DNA of 64,000 nt from Adineta ricciae (GCA_905250025.1 CAJNOJ010000110.1:186001-250000), one strand, 5' to 3'; shown: positions 11,501 through 23,141, numbered from the stretch's first letter. Numbers and translations: made by a program. Notes: generated by a model from the sequence alone, not told the origin.

Positions 11501-14500
11501 TCCAATGCTTAATTATATCGAATGGTTAGTCGAGGCATACAAATCTTGGCTTTTTTGCTACCAGATGTGCCTTCATATCAAGCTCTTGCTTATGTATATA
11601 TCAGTAATATCTTAGCGAGAAAAAACAGATCATCTCTTTCTTCTTCTTCTTCTTCGTCTCTTGACTTGATGGGAGAGTATATTGACACGAGAATGAGAAA
11701 TAAATAGTGCAATGATTTTCTTTTATGAGTATAACTTAGAATAACAATGACACGCATTCTGATTCACCTTGTAGATGAATGATAAACATATTTTGTTCGA
11801 TTATCAGATGAAGAAAAGAAAAGAAGAGAAGAGAAGAAAAGGAGAATTTACATCTATATAAATATAATTATTCTATTTACAGAAATAAGATACGTGACTT
11901 AACTTTTTTATCATCAGACATCCTTCTCCAGAAAAGACAAACACGCTGTTATTTTCTTCATTTTATTGACTAGAAACAATGATGAACCCTATTCAATATC
12001 TTCTTCGTCAATATTAAGTTTCTAATTTTTTAATCATTTGCATCACAGTTCCAGCCATGAGCAGAGAACTGCTTTCTTCTCTGACCTTCATTCATTCATT
12101 CATTAGGGAGTAACATGAAATATTATATGACTACAAAGACCTAACTATACCCTAGTGCCGCTCATGCACGTTCGAAGAGACTCATTATGAATACAAAAAA
12201 AAAAGCGTTTTGGCGGTGTTGTCTTATGTTCTAATTTAACGGTCGTATACATTCATTGATAATAAAAGTAGAGTTTTAACATTCTACTCAAATCCTAATT
12301 ACTATTGCCGATCGTTTCCGCTTTTTTTTTTCTCTTCAGCACAATGTCAATCATTATGTCAAGTACGAAATTGCCTCTTACGACCTTTGTTAGGCAGGAG
12401 AGAAAAAGGAGAAACCTAATTTCTACTTGTAATATTACGGAAAGCTTTCACCATAATTATCTGAAAGCAGGAACTAAAAATAAACTAAATCGATAACATA
12501 CCCTCATTAGCTGTTGGTGTTGTACGTCCTTCAGCCAAATCTGCATTAGTTTGTTGTTTCGATGATGCATGATAAGGATCATCGAGATCAGCTAAACAAA
12601 GAAAGGGAAGATCAATTTAAATGAATCTCGATTGATAGCGCGAACGAATTCGAACATCAGACATAGCACAACAAGCCATTCATGCTCAAATGTCAAGCAA
12701 ATCAAGCCAAATTTCGAAAAGTAAAACACGAAAGAACCTTTATCACGTGATAATCTATTTAGTTTGTCTTTCAACGTTTCCAAATGCATAATTTCAAATT
12801 GATGTGAATGACAACTAAGTGGTGTTATTGAACCTGAGTAATTCGGTGGATGATAAACAGAAAAATATCCTCCACAACGAGATGCTGGTGTTGTTGTTTT
12901 ACTCGAATCAACAAAATGTAACGGACCATCACGTTCACCTTCAACAAACACAACACATAGACACACAGGCAACAAAAACAACAGCAGCAACAACAACAAT
13001 AACAGTGACTAGTTTTTCAACATTGAACACTTATGAACCTAGACTTTTTCTCATGGAGACGGTCACAATTGTATCAACACTGGATGCAGAAGATGACGAG
13101 GGGATGAAGTCTTTGGATAGGTCCCGTTTAACCATTTTCAAAGGTTCTAATTGTTTAAATTGTGGTGTTACTGTTTCACTGCTTGTCTTCTTTCCTCCTA
13201 GTTCATCTTCTGCTGTTTCTTCGAATGTGATAGTTTTTATAATTGTTGTCATTGCCGAAATTCGGTTTGAATCATCGATAATTAAATCTTTTATAGTTGA
13301 ATTCGTGACAAGTAAAACTATCCGAGATGAAAAAGCAAGTTTACTTACTGGATTTACCATGTCGACGACGTTCGTATTCATCATCACTTTCGAAACCTTC
13401 GTCCAACTAGAGAAAAATGACACGAAAGAAGTAGATTTGAACGTAAAAATTCTCTCTCTTTGACTTACTCGACGTCCACCTGCTGCAATACCATCTACAC
13501 TGCCACCGCGACTATGAAGACGTGATTTGGCCAGTTCCTTTTCAGCAGCATCGGTGACCCATTCGATATTAAATACACAATTATGAACAATATTTTCTTT
13601 TCCAATTTTACGTAACGCTTGTTGAAGACAATTTCCTAAACAGAAAGGAAAACAGTACATATGTTTATTGTCAATTGTGACAAGAACTTTGTTTATAAAT
13701 AGACTCAACAGATGGTCTATCTCAACCCAAAGAAACCCATTTGAAAGACTAAACATTCTTTTCTCCGAAATGCATGCACAAAAATCTGACCTTGATGACT
13801 CGCTAGTTCTCACTGTAGGTATCATGATTAAAGCACAAGACTCACACATGTATATGTATAGTTAGTTATGTGTTCTATTACAATGATCATTTTCTTACCA
13901 GTAGCGTCTGTTCCTCGTGATTTGAGCCAGTAACGTAACATGTGTAAAGAAGCATTTTCTCCAAATTCGTCCATGATTTTCGTGACTTCATCTTCACTCA
14001 ATTCAAGTTCAGCAGCGAGTGCTGGCCAATCGCTACCGAGGAGTCGAGCAATATCAGTCAAACGGATTTCTCCTTTTCGATACATATCATCCGATTTCCA
14101 GCCTATATACACAAAGAAAAACACACATTCATGCTAAATCGATCTGTTAATCTGCAATCGTCATACTTTCTGAATTACGATCATGTTCAACCGAATGTAA
14201 TGCACGAAGACGTTCTTCATTCTAAATTGAATAATGTAAAACAAAATCGAAATAAATGAATTTCTCAGATGTTTACTTCGAGTAAATCCTAAAATCAAGA
14301 AACAAAGTTATGACTAATATTCGAATTCAGTGAGATTTACCTTATCATACGCAGGAATAAGAATATTCAAATTACAAATTGTTTGTAATGTTTGAGGATC
14401 AATGACTGTTGTGGACGACAATGCCGACGCTTGTCCATTGGTCATTGTAATTGATGTTGTTCGTTGAATGGATGTTAATTTACCATTATCTTTCGAGAAA

Positions 14501-17500
14501 ATCAATCGACCCGATGGTTCTTGTTCTTGATCACGTAAACGAACAACACATGGTAAACGATTCTCTTTAAATGCACGAAAAACTAATGTTAATTGTTCAT
14601 TTGTTTTGATAATCGTTTGTAAATTCGTCGATTGTAAGTCGATATAAATCGAATTGCCATTGACCACTTCAACTTCTTTTGATTTGGCTATTTCAGTGAA
14701 ATGTTCTTGCATCTCGAGAGTTTTATTTTCTTTATCGTCAGTAATGCAAAAAATGCGAACGAGTGCTTCGTTTGGATCGTGTCGTTTAGCGAAGACAATG
14801 AAACGAGACATATATGGAACTGATGTTGCTTCACGATAGATTTCATGTGCTAATTTAAGAACATCAGAAACACCTTGAGCGTCGACTAACCAAAATCTAT
14901 AAAATGACAAGATGACGTTGAAAGAAGGAAGACTCGAATGAAAATTCAAAATTTTTTTTTACCGAGCTGAGACAGTCGTTGTAAATGTTGCACAATCATT
15001 TGAGAATGTCAATGGTGTATGTCCTGTAATGTCATCAAACTGAGCTGCATGTGTGCCGCCCGTGATGCTACATAATAGTCGAAGTGTTTGGGAATCACTC
15101 GTATAAGCATTTCCATGCTGATGTGGATGTGAGTGTTTTCTTGATGTAGATGTTTTGTTGGGTAATGGAATTGTAATTGTAATTGGTTTATGAAATTTAC
15201 GACGGCGTGGTTCAACAGTAACAACGGGACTTACATGGATACGTGAGCCATATGAACGTTGCACCAATTGAGCCGATATTGGTAAAACATGAAGCGAGAC
15301 TCGGATACGCTTTTGCAAAGCTTTTTCAGGTATATGCGCTTGAACCGTTGGAATTATTGTTGATGTTAGCAAACCACCTTGTTCATCAATAAATTGTGCT
15401 TCTTGCCGCATGCGTGTAATCAATGCAAAGAATCGTGGAAAGTCATTGGTTATAATTCGAGTGATTCGTCGCGAATGAAGTTCGTCAGCATTTTGTAAAT
15501 CTAAACAATAGACATATATCGAAATAGATGGAGACTATCAACAGAACAAGATAGCTCACCTTCGGAATCAACAGTATCGCCAAAGACTTCGCGGACAGCT
15601 TCATCTGTAATTGGACCGGTATGTTCGGTCCATTTTTCGCCATTATCACTTCGTAGAACAACGATTTCACGTTCATAATTTCGTAACGAAGCAAAGTGCG
15701 GTATTTCGAGAATGACAGGTCTACCATTCAAACTATTATTTGCGACAAACACATTAATTATTTTTCTTACCCGAGAAATTTGCAGCCAACAGGCCCAACT
15801 TCCAAAACACGTGCTGCCAAAGCTTCGCCTTCGTTAATTGGTGGGGGTACCGTTAATTTCTCTCGTTTAACAAATCGACATGTGATCCGGGTTGGCATAC
15901 TAGCACGTTTTGCCGGAATAATAACACGAACTCCCGAATGACGACAGCCCCGCATTGCACCACCGCGAGCATCGACCAAAAAGCTTACCAAAAATCTATG
16001 TATACACACAAAAAGTAAATACAAATCGAAACCGAAGATGATCATTAGAAAAAATTAATGAATCTAAGAGGATTAGTCGAGCAATAGGAAGAAAACGTGC
16101 AAAAACACTTACGATCGGCACTGAAAACGTTCCCTAGAAAGATACGTACAAAAAAACCAGTCAGATTCACTGCAAACACATTCACGTATGCGAGTCGAGA
16201 AATGCAACTTCACTCCTGTACATTCGTTTCTTTTTTCATCTTGCAATCATTACTCACCCTCCATGACGTGGTTTGGTGATAACCTCATTATCAGCGACTA
16301 AGTTTTGCGGTGCTAATGCCGGTGTTTGATGATCATGTAAATTGTCTCGACTTTCGGTCCAGTGATCTTTACCAGCCAACATCGGGTATTCAGGTTCTTC
16401 CTATAAGAAAATGGACGAAAAATGAAGAGAACAAAACGATATGTATGAAAATATCGTCATGATTTCTATTTACTTTGTTAAACGATGTTTGATTAAGTTT
16501 GTTCTCTTCTGCTTCAGTCATTAAAACACCTTCACGCAAATATTGCATATGAACGTTCGAGCTAGCATCACCGAGCATATCTAAATAGCAATAAATAACC
16601 GTTTGATATGTCTCGATGTCTAAACAACTCCATATGCTTCGATATTGACATTAATCATGCGCGCGTGTAACTCAAAAGGGTAAGAAACATTCTGATGATC
16701 TTTCCATAACAAGCAAGAGAAAGAAGAAAAAAAATAATATATATATATATGTGCAAGGCATCATCCGACTACCTTTCTTTTTCTGTTCAGGTAAATTCAA
16801 ATTGTCAATTACTGTTCCCAACTGATGATATTCGATCTCCGGATAGATTATATCAATCGGTGGAATTTCAGCTGACAGCACTTTGTTATGTTCTTTATCT
16901 GTTATCGTCAAGTCAAGAAAAAGATTTACCTGTTTCATCTTCGGAATCGGTCAATGGATGTTCTTCGTGTGAAACTTCTGGTGCTTGAATCTAGATAGAG
17001 ACAAAAGAACCATAAGAATCTTGATATGCATTCTGCAAACATTGTTTACCTTATAACGTTCTTCAGTGATTAATTCGTGTTTACTAGCAATTGTTGTTTC
17101 AGTCACGACTTTAAGTTCTTCAACCACAGAAATATAACCGAGACGCTGTGCTATAGACAGAGCAGTCATGCCATGCTAGCAAATAAATAGATCATTAAGT
17201 CGAAGAGAAAAACAAATAAGTTGTTTGATGAAGTTACTTTATTGGTTTTGTTTGGTGATGCGCCATGTTCGAGTAATAATTTAACAATCATAACATGTCC
17301 TTGTTGGGCAGCGGAGTGAAGTGGTGTAAACATAAGCTTAAAAGTAAATATATGAAAATATTATTTTTCAATTAAATTACACGCTTTCATTCATACGTTT
17401 GTTTCAATGTTAACATTGGCACCCAATTGAAGCAAATATCGAACCATATTGATCTGACCGAAGTGACAGGCGACATGTAAACTCGTGTAACCACTCTACA

Positions 17501-20500
17501 ACAATCAAGCTTTTTGTTTTTCCAGTATCAAAATAAGCATCTGACATTCTCCTCAATGACGATATGTTTTTCATCGTTAATCAAACTCATACTATGCTGA
17601 TATCTGTCTGTGATAAGAAGTCAGTACTATCGATTGTTTACTTACAAGTGTTTGAGCGTCGATATTGGCCTGTTTATTAACTAATGCTTCGGCACATTTC
17701 ACTCGATCTTCTTGTGCGCATAGATGTAATGGTGTTAGATGACATTTAGATGCAATATTCGGATCAGCATGATTAGCCAAAAGAAGATAAGTCATATCTG
17801 AATGACCATCTTGGCAACTTAAATGTAAAGGTGTAAAACCACCTGATGATTGCGCATTGGTATTTGCATTATATTCTAATAGCATTTCAGCGATGTCCAA
17901 TGCATTTTTCTTTGCAGCGATGTGTAACGGTGTATAACCGTTGCGTGCTGTTACATGCGGACTTGCGCCATGTTGTAAGAGAAGGAGTGCAACATTGCTG
18001 TGATTATAATGAACAGCACAGTGTAATGGAGTTAAATCGTTCTAGAGAAAGAGAAAGAGAGCGAAGTGAAATTGATCTAGATTAGTCAAATGAGAACTTA
18101 CTTTGCCTTGAATATCGGGTGTTGCTCCTTTCTGTAAAAGAAGATTAGCGACTTTGATATTTCCATATTTGCTGCAAATATGTAGAGCAGAAAAATTTCT
18201 CTAGATAAACAAAACAACGTTTTCCATGTAGTTCAAAAAAAAGACCTTCGATCACACGTACTTTTGTGAATAGATTTAGATTCGCTCCGTGATCGATCAG
18301 TAAACTAGCTATCTCTTCATGACCTTCTTTCGCCGCAATGTGTAAACTTGAATAGCCATCTTTTGTTTCATTATCAACGAATGCGTTTGCTCGCAATAAT
18401 AAACTGACAATTTCGATATTTCCTAATCGCGTGGCCAAATGCAAACATGTTTGTGCTTCTTTTGCTTTTGCATCAACAGTTGCGCCAAATCGAAGTAAAG
18501 TTTGAACAATATCAACTTGGTTATTTCGTGTTGCTAAATGTAACGGTGTCTCTCCACGAATGGTGACCGCGTCGATATTCGCTTCATGTTGTAAGAGATA
18601 CACCACGATATCATGGCTGCCGACAAATGCAGCGACGTGTAAACTTGTTAAACCTGATTCTGTTTTGCCTTCGATATCTGCATCGTTAGAAATCAATAGC
18701 TCAACCAGCTTTAAGCGATTTTTCTTGCATGCTATATGTAAACATGAGAAACCATTTAATGCTTTGGCGTTGACGTCAGCACGACGTTCACATAAAAGTT
18801 TAGCAACATTATAATTTCCACAATGAGATGCTACATGTAACGCAGAAAGATAATCCTTTGAAATAGAAAGAAAAAAGAGAAATGATAATAAAAATTGATG
18901 AAAGCATAAGAAACGAACCGAGCTAACATCATCTACTAAAGTAGATTTATAATACAGTAAGATACGTGCGGCGTCGACGTGATCACCTTGAGCGGCTAGA
19001 ACAGCAATGGCGGCGTTTTTATTATAATCAATTCATTAGAATAAGGACTCACCCATGTGTAACGCTGAGAGACCATTTTTTGTTTTCGCCCCGAATGGAG
19101 CACCGCTTTCAAGTAATAAATCAACTACTTGGTCATGACCTGATCGCGCCGCACAGTGAAGTGGTGCTAAGAACGAGAAAACATGTCACATCTTCTTTAG
19201 AAACGTGTCAATCACAACTTACTGAGACCATCTTTTGTCTTCGCATCGATTTGGGCTCCCTTTTCAAGTAACAATTTGACAAGATTTTCTTTGCCCCATT
19301 TCGATGCCACATGTAGCGGTGTTATATTTTGCTAAACAAAGAGAAAAACAGCTCGATTAATTAACCGTACAAACTTCACTCTTAAACAAGAATCTAATTT
19401 TAGACACTTAATTCAATGATTGCATGGTGTGAAGAATGAGAAACTCAATGTACAAATCAATTCAGATGAGACAGACGAGTCAAAACAAGTAGACAAAAAG
19501 CATTCTTCAGTTTGAAGCACACTCGACGAATTCTTTTGAAGATTTTCTTTTTCTTACACTAGCTGCATAATTGACATCCGCACCGCGAGCAATCAATAAC
19601 TGTGCCACTTCCAAATTACCATAATGAGCTGCGATATGTAATGGAGTAAATCCAGACTAATAAAATAAGAACAAAAAGAAATCATTCATAAATTATTTAA
19701 CCAATCAATTAATTTTCTTTGAAAAAAAAAATGCATGCAAGATAAACTACGTTTGGTATGGTGTTTTTTTTTTCAATGTCTGATATGATTCTTTTTTTTC
19801 AAAATCAACTACTGAAATTAGTAATGGGTTAGTTTGAACATTTACGAAATGAAATATGACAACTATGCTTACTCTGCCAAGCTGCAAAAAAAGAGAAAAA
19901 TTAGATTGAATATCAAAAGTGAGACAACAGAAAAGAATGACAATATATATAACAACAATGAGAAAAGAAACGCACACCATCGACAGACTCCGATTAGAGA
20001 CAAACCTTTGTTGTACAATTGACAAAACCTCCTTCCTAATCAACCCCGAATGTTTGCATACAAAAATGAATTCAATCGTGAACTTCATCCGTACCTTATA
20101 ATTGAGATCCGGTTGACTATCGCCTTGCAAAAGTAAAGCAGCAGCTTTGGTATCATTCTTCTTAGCAGCAATATGTAGTGCTGGAAGGCGTACTTTTGAC
20201 CCTTTCGAATCGTTTTCTAAAAGAATAGCCACTACTTTATCATGACCTTGTTGTAAGCTAACAGCCAACGGTGTAAATCCGTCCTTAAACAAATAACAAC
20301 AATCAATGGTAAAATGTTCATAGTAAAAGTCAATATCTACCTCAGTGGCCAAACTTTGATTAGCGCCATTAGCGAGCAGAAACTTGACCACTTCAAGATG
20401 ATTCTCCTCTACAAATAATCAAATGTTCAACGTTATTCTTTTTCGTCGAACGACACTTACGTGCAGCCATATACAGAGGAGAAAAACCATTCTGTGATTG

Positions 20501-20821
20501 ACAATTGATATTTCCATTGTATTTAACTAGAAGTTTAACAACTTCTTCTTGGCCAGCTAAGGAGGCAATATGAAGAGCGGTATTTCCTTTCTAGAAGAAG
20601 CATGAAATTAGCTCGGTGTCAGTTTCTCTCTTAGCTACAACTGACCTTTGTCGCTGCATTGACATTGGCACCACGAGAAAGAAGTTCTTGAACGATATTT
20701 ACATGACCCTCTCTGCAGAGAAGAAGAAAAAAAAGAAAAGCGAAATTTGATACATATACAGATCATGACATGTCTTCAAAGGAAGTTACTTTGATGCGAG
20801 ATGCAATGCATTCAATCCGTT
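2526..20821 (-). CDS. ANK2-like: Giant ankyrin (ankyrin-B/G, Ank2, UNC-44 family); first repeat exon missing
   Basis: Membrane-skeleton adaptor linking ion channels and adhesion molecules to spectrin. I can follow 38 exons from 20821 down to 2526; their lengths sum to a multiple of three and give about 4,227 codons. Order: 23 ankyrin repeats (20821-17050), two ZU5 domains (15995-14963), UPA (14896-14341), death domain (14102-13469), then a long Ser/Thr-rich disordered tail including exons 11061-9541, 8130-5096 and 5006-2526. The first visible repeat starts with [14 protein letters not shown], which is repeat 2 of other ankyrins, so repeat 1 and the start codon are absent. A one-base gap lies 19 bp upstream, at 20840. 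The 3' end reads to a stop at 2526, or splices at 2534 to 2371-2349. Family assignment is very secure; vertebrate paralogue names do not strictly apply. Confidence 0.95.
5096..8130 (-). other. Ankyrin giant tail exon (3.0 kb) with two sets of triple repeats
   Basis: A 3,035-nt exon of Ser/Asp/Glu-rich, mostly disordered sequence. It starts [13 protein letters not shown] and ends at donor GAG|GTAAGA (5096), joining in phase to 5006-2526. It contains three copies of an LIPE...FYEGD motif (6739-6448) and three copies of a helical ELxNLVxELQ motif (5624-5253). Large tail exons are typical of neuronal ankyrins in vertebrates, flies and nematodes, but I do not recognise these motifs from those proteins. 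Confidence 0.8.
8131..9066 (-). other. Long ankyrin intron
   Basis: This 936-bp intron separates exon 9111-9067 from the 3.0-kb tail exon. It is low complexity (A/T and AAC-rich tracts, a CA-type run near 8757). I see no supported exon in it; the open frames at 8185-8643 have no protein-like character. Confidence 0.6.
9541..11061 (-). other. Ankyrin tail exon with SH3-type proline motifs
   Basis: A 1,521-nt exon, Ser/Thr/Pro-rich and predicted disordered. It carries two identical PPAKPPR heptads. The frame stays open to 9398, but the last part looks like a polypyrimidine intron. Splicing at CAAG|GTAGAC (9541) joins in frame to exon 9361-9248, then to 9111-9067 and the next giant exon. Confidence 0.75.
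11364..12501 (-). other. Long ankyrin intron
   Basis: This 1,138-bp intron lies between exons 12591-12502 and 11363-11172. I found no supported gene in it on either strand. Confidence 0.6.
13031..13317 (-). other. Optional ankyrin exon with alternative C-terminal end
   Basis: Exon 13317-13045 (273 nt, 91 codons) can be skipped without changing frame. If its weak donor (GTCTAG) at 13044 is not used, translation runs on to a stop at 13031 and ends in SMRKSLGS. That would make a short ankyrin ending soon after the death domain. If the donor is used, the frame continues into exon 12938-12738 and the giant tail. This is inferred from splice signals and frame only. Confidence 0.5.
13469..14221 (-). 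other. Ankyrin death domain
   Basis: Exons 14221-14167, 14102-13899 and 13635-13469 encode a death domain: [33 protein letters not shown] and [14 protein letters not shown] match the conserved ankyrin death-domain helices. A 12-nt microexon (14288-14277) precedes it. In ankyrins this domain folds into the regulatory C-terminal region; no apoptotic role is implied. Confidence 0.88.
14341..15995 (-). other. Ankyrin spectrin-binding module: ZU5-ZU5-UPA
   Basis: ZU5-1 spans exons 15995-15771 and 15720-15560 and begins [17 protein letters not shown], with [18 protein letters not shown] and [20 protein letters not shown]5-2 is exon 15500-14963, with [17 protein letters not shown] and [22 protein letters not shown] is exon 14896-14341, starting [16 protein letters not shown]. 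In known ankyrins the first ZU5 binds beta-spectrin. A 21-nt microexon (16133-16113) joins the linker to ZU5-1. Confidence 0.93.
17050..20821 (-). other. Ankyrin-repeat block, repeats 2-24
   Basis: Fifteen exons encode repeats 2 to 24: 20821-20790, 20712-20646, 20590-20461, 20408-20341, 20283-20095, 19656-19558, 19331-19223, 19166-19053, 18995-18919, 18855-18262, 18200-18102, 18041-17646, 17495-17397, 17336-17238 and 17175-17050. Most repeats show the TPLHxAAxxGH core. Many exons correspond to one repeat unit of 33 codons (99 nt), and exon 18855-18262 fuses six. The last repeat ends with [15 protein letters not shown], the usual ankyrin repeat-24 cap. In the family this solenoid binds ion channels, transporters and L1-type adhesion molecules. 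Confidence 0.93.
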
Positions 20822-20839
20822 CTAAACAAAGAGAAAGAA

Positions 20840-20840
20840 N
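20840..20840. other. Assembly gap (single N) at the ankyrin 5' end
   Basis: A lone N lies 19 bp upstream of the first recognisable ankyrin exon. The exon for ankyrin repeat 1 and the start codon cannot be found in the following kilobase, so sequence is probably missing or misjoined here. Confidence 0.85.
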
Positions 20841-21598
20841 GTATACGAACACATATGATTAAGGACAGACAATTTAGCTCTTTGTATATATTTAGTGAAG
20901 GTGAAAGACATGATCAGATTGACTGACATCTGGATATATTGAGCGCTAATCATTCATCAATCTTTGTTCCTAGATCAATATTATTGACTACAAAAAGACT
21001 CATTTGGCAAGTCTTTCATTCTTTCTTTTCTCTTGCCATCTAGGCTTTTTACTAAAGCGAACACATTTCTATGTTTGATGACATGACAATCACGAGAATA
21101 TGATACACAAGTAAACATCGATGAGAAAGAGAGAGAGAGAAAATAAGGATCATATCGCTATCATCATCATCGAGCAAGCGTGCATATAGATACGGGAATT
21201 GAATCAGATGGAGTAGATTTATAAGTGTGGAGTTGTCTTTTCGCTGCGAATCAAAACAGCAGTAGTTTATGTACTTAGAAAATAATTCGAACATTCTCTG
21301 CAGACAAGTACATCGTTTAAAAAGAAACAAATTCTAAATATTAACAATTTTCGCTGGTAAACAAGAAAGTTTTTACAATGTGTCACAACTGCCGTCGCCA
21401 TATTTGACGAAATCCAGTCTCCTTCGAAGAATGCGCGAGCGTTCTAACCAAAACCAGATACAGAAAGCAAAGAAACTCAAAACTATATCATAGAAATCAA
21501 TTCGGCTAGTCCTCAGTGAATATGCCAGTCATATTACCACGCACTATTACTCTAAAGTCCACCAGTTGTTTTCATTCTCATAAAAGAAATCCTCTGTG
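20841..21598. other. Intergenic or unassigned stretch beyond the gap
   Basis: No supported exon on either strand. I searched for the conserved FLRAAR start of ankyrin repeat 1 on the minus strand and did not see it. Open frames here lack protein-like composition. Confidence 0.5.
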
Positions 21599-21606
21599 TA
21601 TATAAG
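21599..21606 (+). promoter_or_regulatory. TATA box of the cystatin gene
   Basis: TATATAAG lies 72 bp upstream of the cystatin ATG, a normal position for a TATA element with a short 5' UTR. Confidence 0.6.
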
Positions 21607-21677
21607 ATATAGTCGATTCGCCGTATGCTTCACTCCTTGAAAAGAAAACTCATTTTCAAATCAGCTTGAAAACAAGA

Positions 21678-22001
21678 ATGTTCAAACTTCTCGTCGCTTT
21701 ATCGTTATTCGTCGCCATCCAAGGTCAAGTCGGTGGTTTCACCGATCGTCCAGATCTTCTTAACGCTTCAGAAACCACTGCCATGGTTCGTTTAGCTGTT
21801 AACAATATCAAAGATAAGCAAAATCTTCTTGTTTCACCAATCAACGTTGTCAGTGTCGCTACCCAACTTGTCAACGGAATCAACTACCGCATTGTTTTCA
21901 CAGCTCGTTCTCCTTCGGCTACTGGTTTCCTTACATGCACAGCTAAAGTCTACCAAAGCTTCGCCGGTGCTCAATCTGTCTCATCAGCTACTTGTGCTTA
22001 A
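21678..22001 (+). CDS. Secreted cystatin-type cysteine protease inhibitor
   Basis: An intronless frame of 107 residues. It starts MFKLLVALSLFVAIQG, a clear signal peptide of about 17-18 residues, so the protein is secreted or enters the endolysosomal route. The mature part has the cystatin elements: an N-terminal Gly pair (VGGFTD), the central QLVNG that fits the QxVxG hairpin loop near residue 68, and a C-terminal cysteine pair (LTCTAK...ATCA). Cystatins block papain-type proteases such as cathepsins by wedging these loops into the active site. The second-hairpin Pro-Trp pair is absent (PSAT instead), so affinity may differ. A TATA box lies upstream and a polyadenylation signal 26 bp downstream. 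It lies on the opposite strand to ankyrin and ATAD3 and may sit inside the first ankyrin intron. Confidence 0.85.
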   Translation: MFKLLVALSLFVAIQGQVGGFTDRPDLLNASETTAMVRLAVNNIKDKQNLLVSPINVVSVATQLVNGINYRIVFTARSPSATGFLTCTAKVYQSFAGAQSVSSATCA

Positions 22002-22026
22002 ATTGTGCAAAGATATACTTTGAAAG

Positions 22027-22032
22027 AATAAA
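22027..22032 (+). terminator. Polyadenylation signal AATAAA of the cystatin gene
   Basis: A canonical AATAAA lies 26 bp after the cystatin stop codon. Confidence 0.65.
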
Positions 22033-23141
22033 TTTCAAAATATAATTCTCACTCGACTTTAACCTTGACTACTAACCAGAGAAAATCATTTCTTTTTCTT
22101 TCTTCTACCCAAAGGAATAGACATCTTCAAAACTCCACCATCTGCTTTAATTCTCAAGGCAGATATGCCTTACAGTTTTCTTTTCAAATCACAGAAAACT
22201 GATTACATACGCTAATGTTCTTATTGTCTAATGCGCAGAGTAAAACTATCTATTAACTTATGCTATTATTTTGCATTTCAATTGTATGCACAAAGGACTA
22301 CTAATGTTCACATCGATCAAGTCAATTTGATACATTGTGCATCTTTGTCTTTCATGGTAAACTTAGAGAAATCTTCGCGAATCGTGATGCGCTCACTAAA
22401 ATCAGTGTGAAACAAATTCTACCAGATAATTGTTAGTTGTGCTTGATGGAACCGTTGTATCTTCCTGTTCTTCAATGTTCACGACCATGCCTAAGACTGT
22501 ATGTTTGATAGGCGAACTAGAGAAGCATATGAAATGACGTGCTGTTGCCTTTTCCTCCCTCCCTCTCTCTCTCTCTTCGATGTTAATGCTTTGTTTCCAC
22601 TTTTCTAATATAGAAAAACTCTCATGCGCATTGGATTGACTGTCTTTCTTTTCCTTTTCCTTTTCCTGTATTGTCGTCATATATTGAGCAGAACGTTCGC
22701 CCTAACATTCAATCCATAATTCATCTGAGACACAAAAGAACACAAGAATATGCTATGACAAATATGAAAAAAAAAGTGGCTCAAAGTTGTTTTTTCAGCT
22801 TCTAGTTTTAATCATCGTTATATACGATTTCTTTTCTTGCGACTCTCACGAAGGAAACAAGCAAAAAGGTCCTACTGTGTTGTTGTTGTGCTGTGTTGAT
22901 GCCGCATACGTTGAGGTGTAGTAGATTGGACTCGCGCCGGGAGGACCATGATCAATATAAGTTGGACTTGACAACATCTGAAGAGAAAAACAAAGAAAAC
23001 GGAGATAACAAACTAGGCGATTGCTTTGTTTAACGGAAAAACTACTGTTTTATTGTTCTTAAACGAGAAAAAAAAAGAAGAAAACACTGTGAAATCACTG
23101 CAGTGAACACACAAAAGAAAATTAGCCTAAGAGAGATTTGT
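22033..23141. other. Intergenic between cystatin and ATAD3
   Basis: About 1.1 kb. The only candidate coding piece is a possible exon at 22977-22876 on the minus strand (listed separately). The minus-strand frame at 22680-22402 is Lys/Glu/Ser-rich and not convincing. Confidence 0.5.
22876..22977 (-). CDS. Candidate 5' exon, possibly the ankyrin start
   Basis: On the minus strand a splice-acceptor-like CTCTTCAG abuts an ATG, followed by 34 codons beginning MLSSPTYIDHGPPGASP and ending at a donor-like ACA|GTAGGA in phase 0. Ankyrin lies downstream on the same strand and lacks its start, and the first known ankyrin exon begins in phase 0, so this could be its N-terminal exon. The exon for repeat 1 would still be missing between them. 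Alternatively it is a separate small gene or chance. The link to ankyrin is inference. Confidence 0.3.

Noticed and set aside
12819-13463. Plus-strand 214-codon frame as a membrane-type gene
   Set aside because: It lies antisense to three ankyrin exons with proper splice sites; the hydrophobic runs come from the complement of Asp/Glu/Lys codons.
22402-22680. Minus-strand frame of 92 codons as a gene
   Set aside because: Composition is low-complexity Lys/Glu/Ser with a CT-rich tract and no recognisable domain or splice context.
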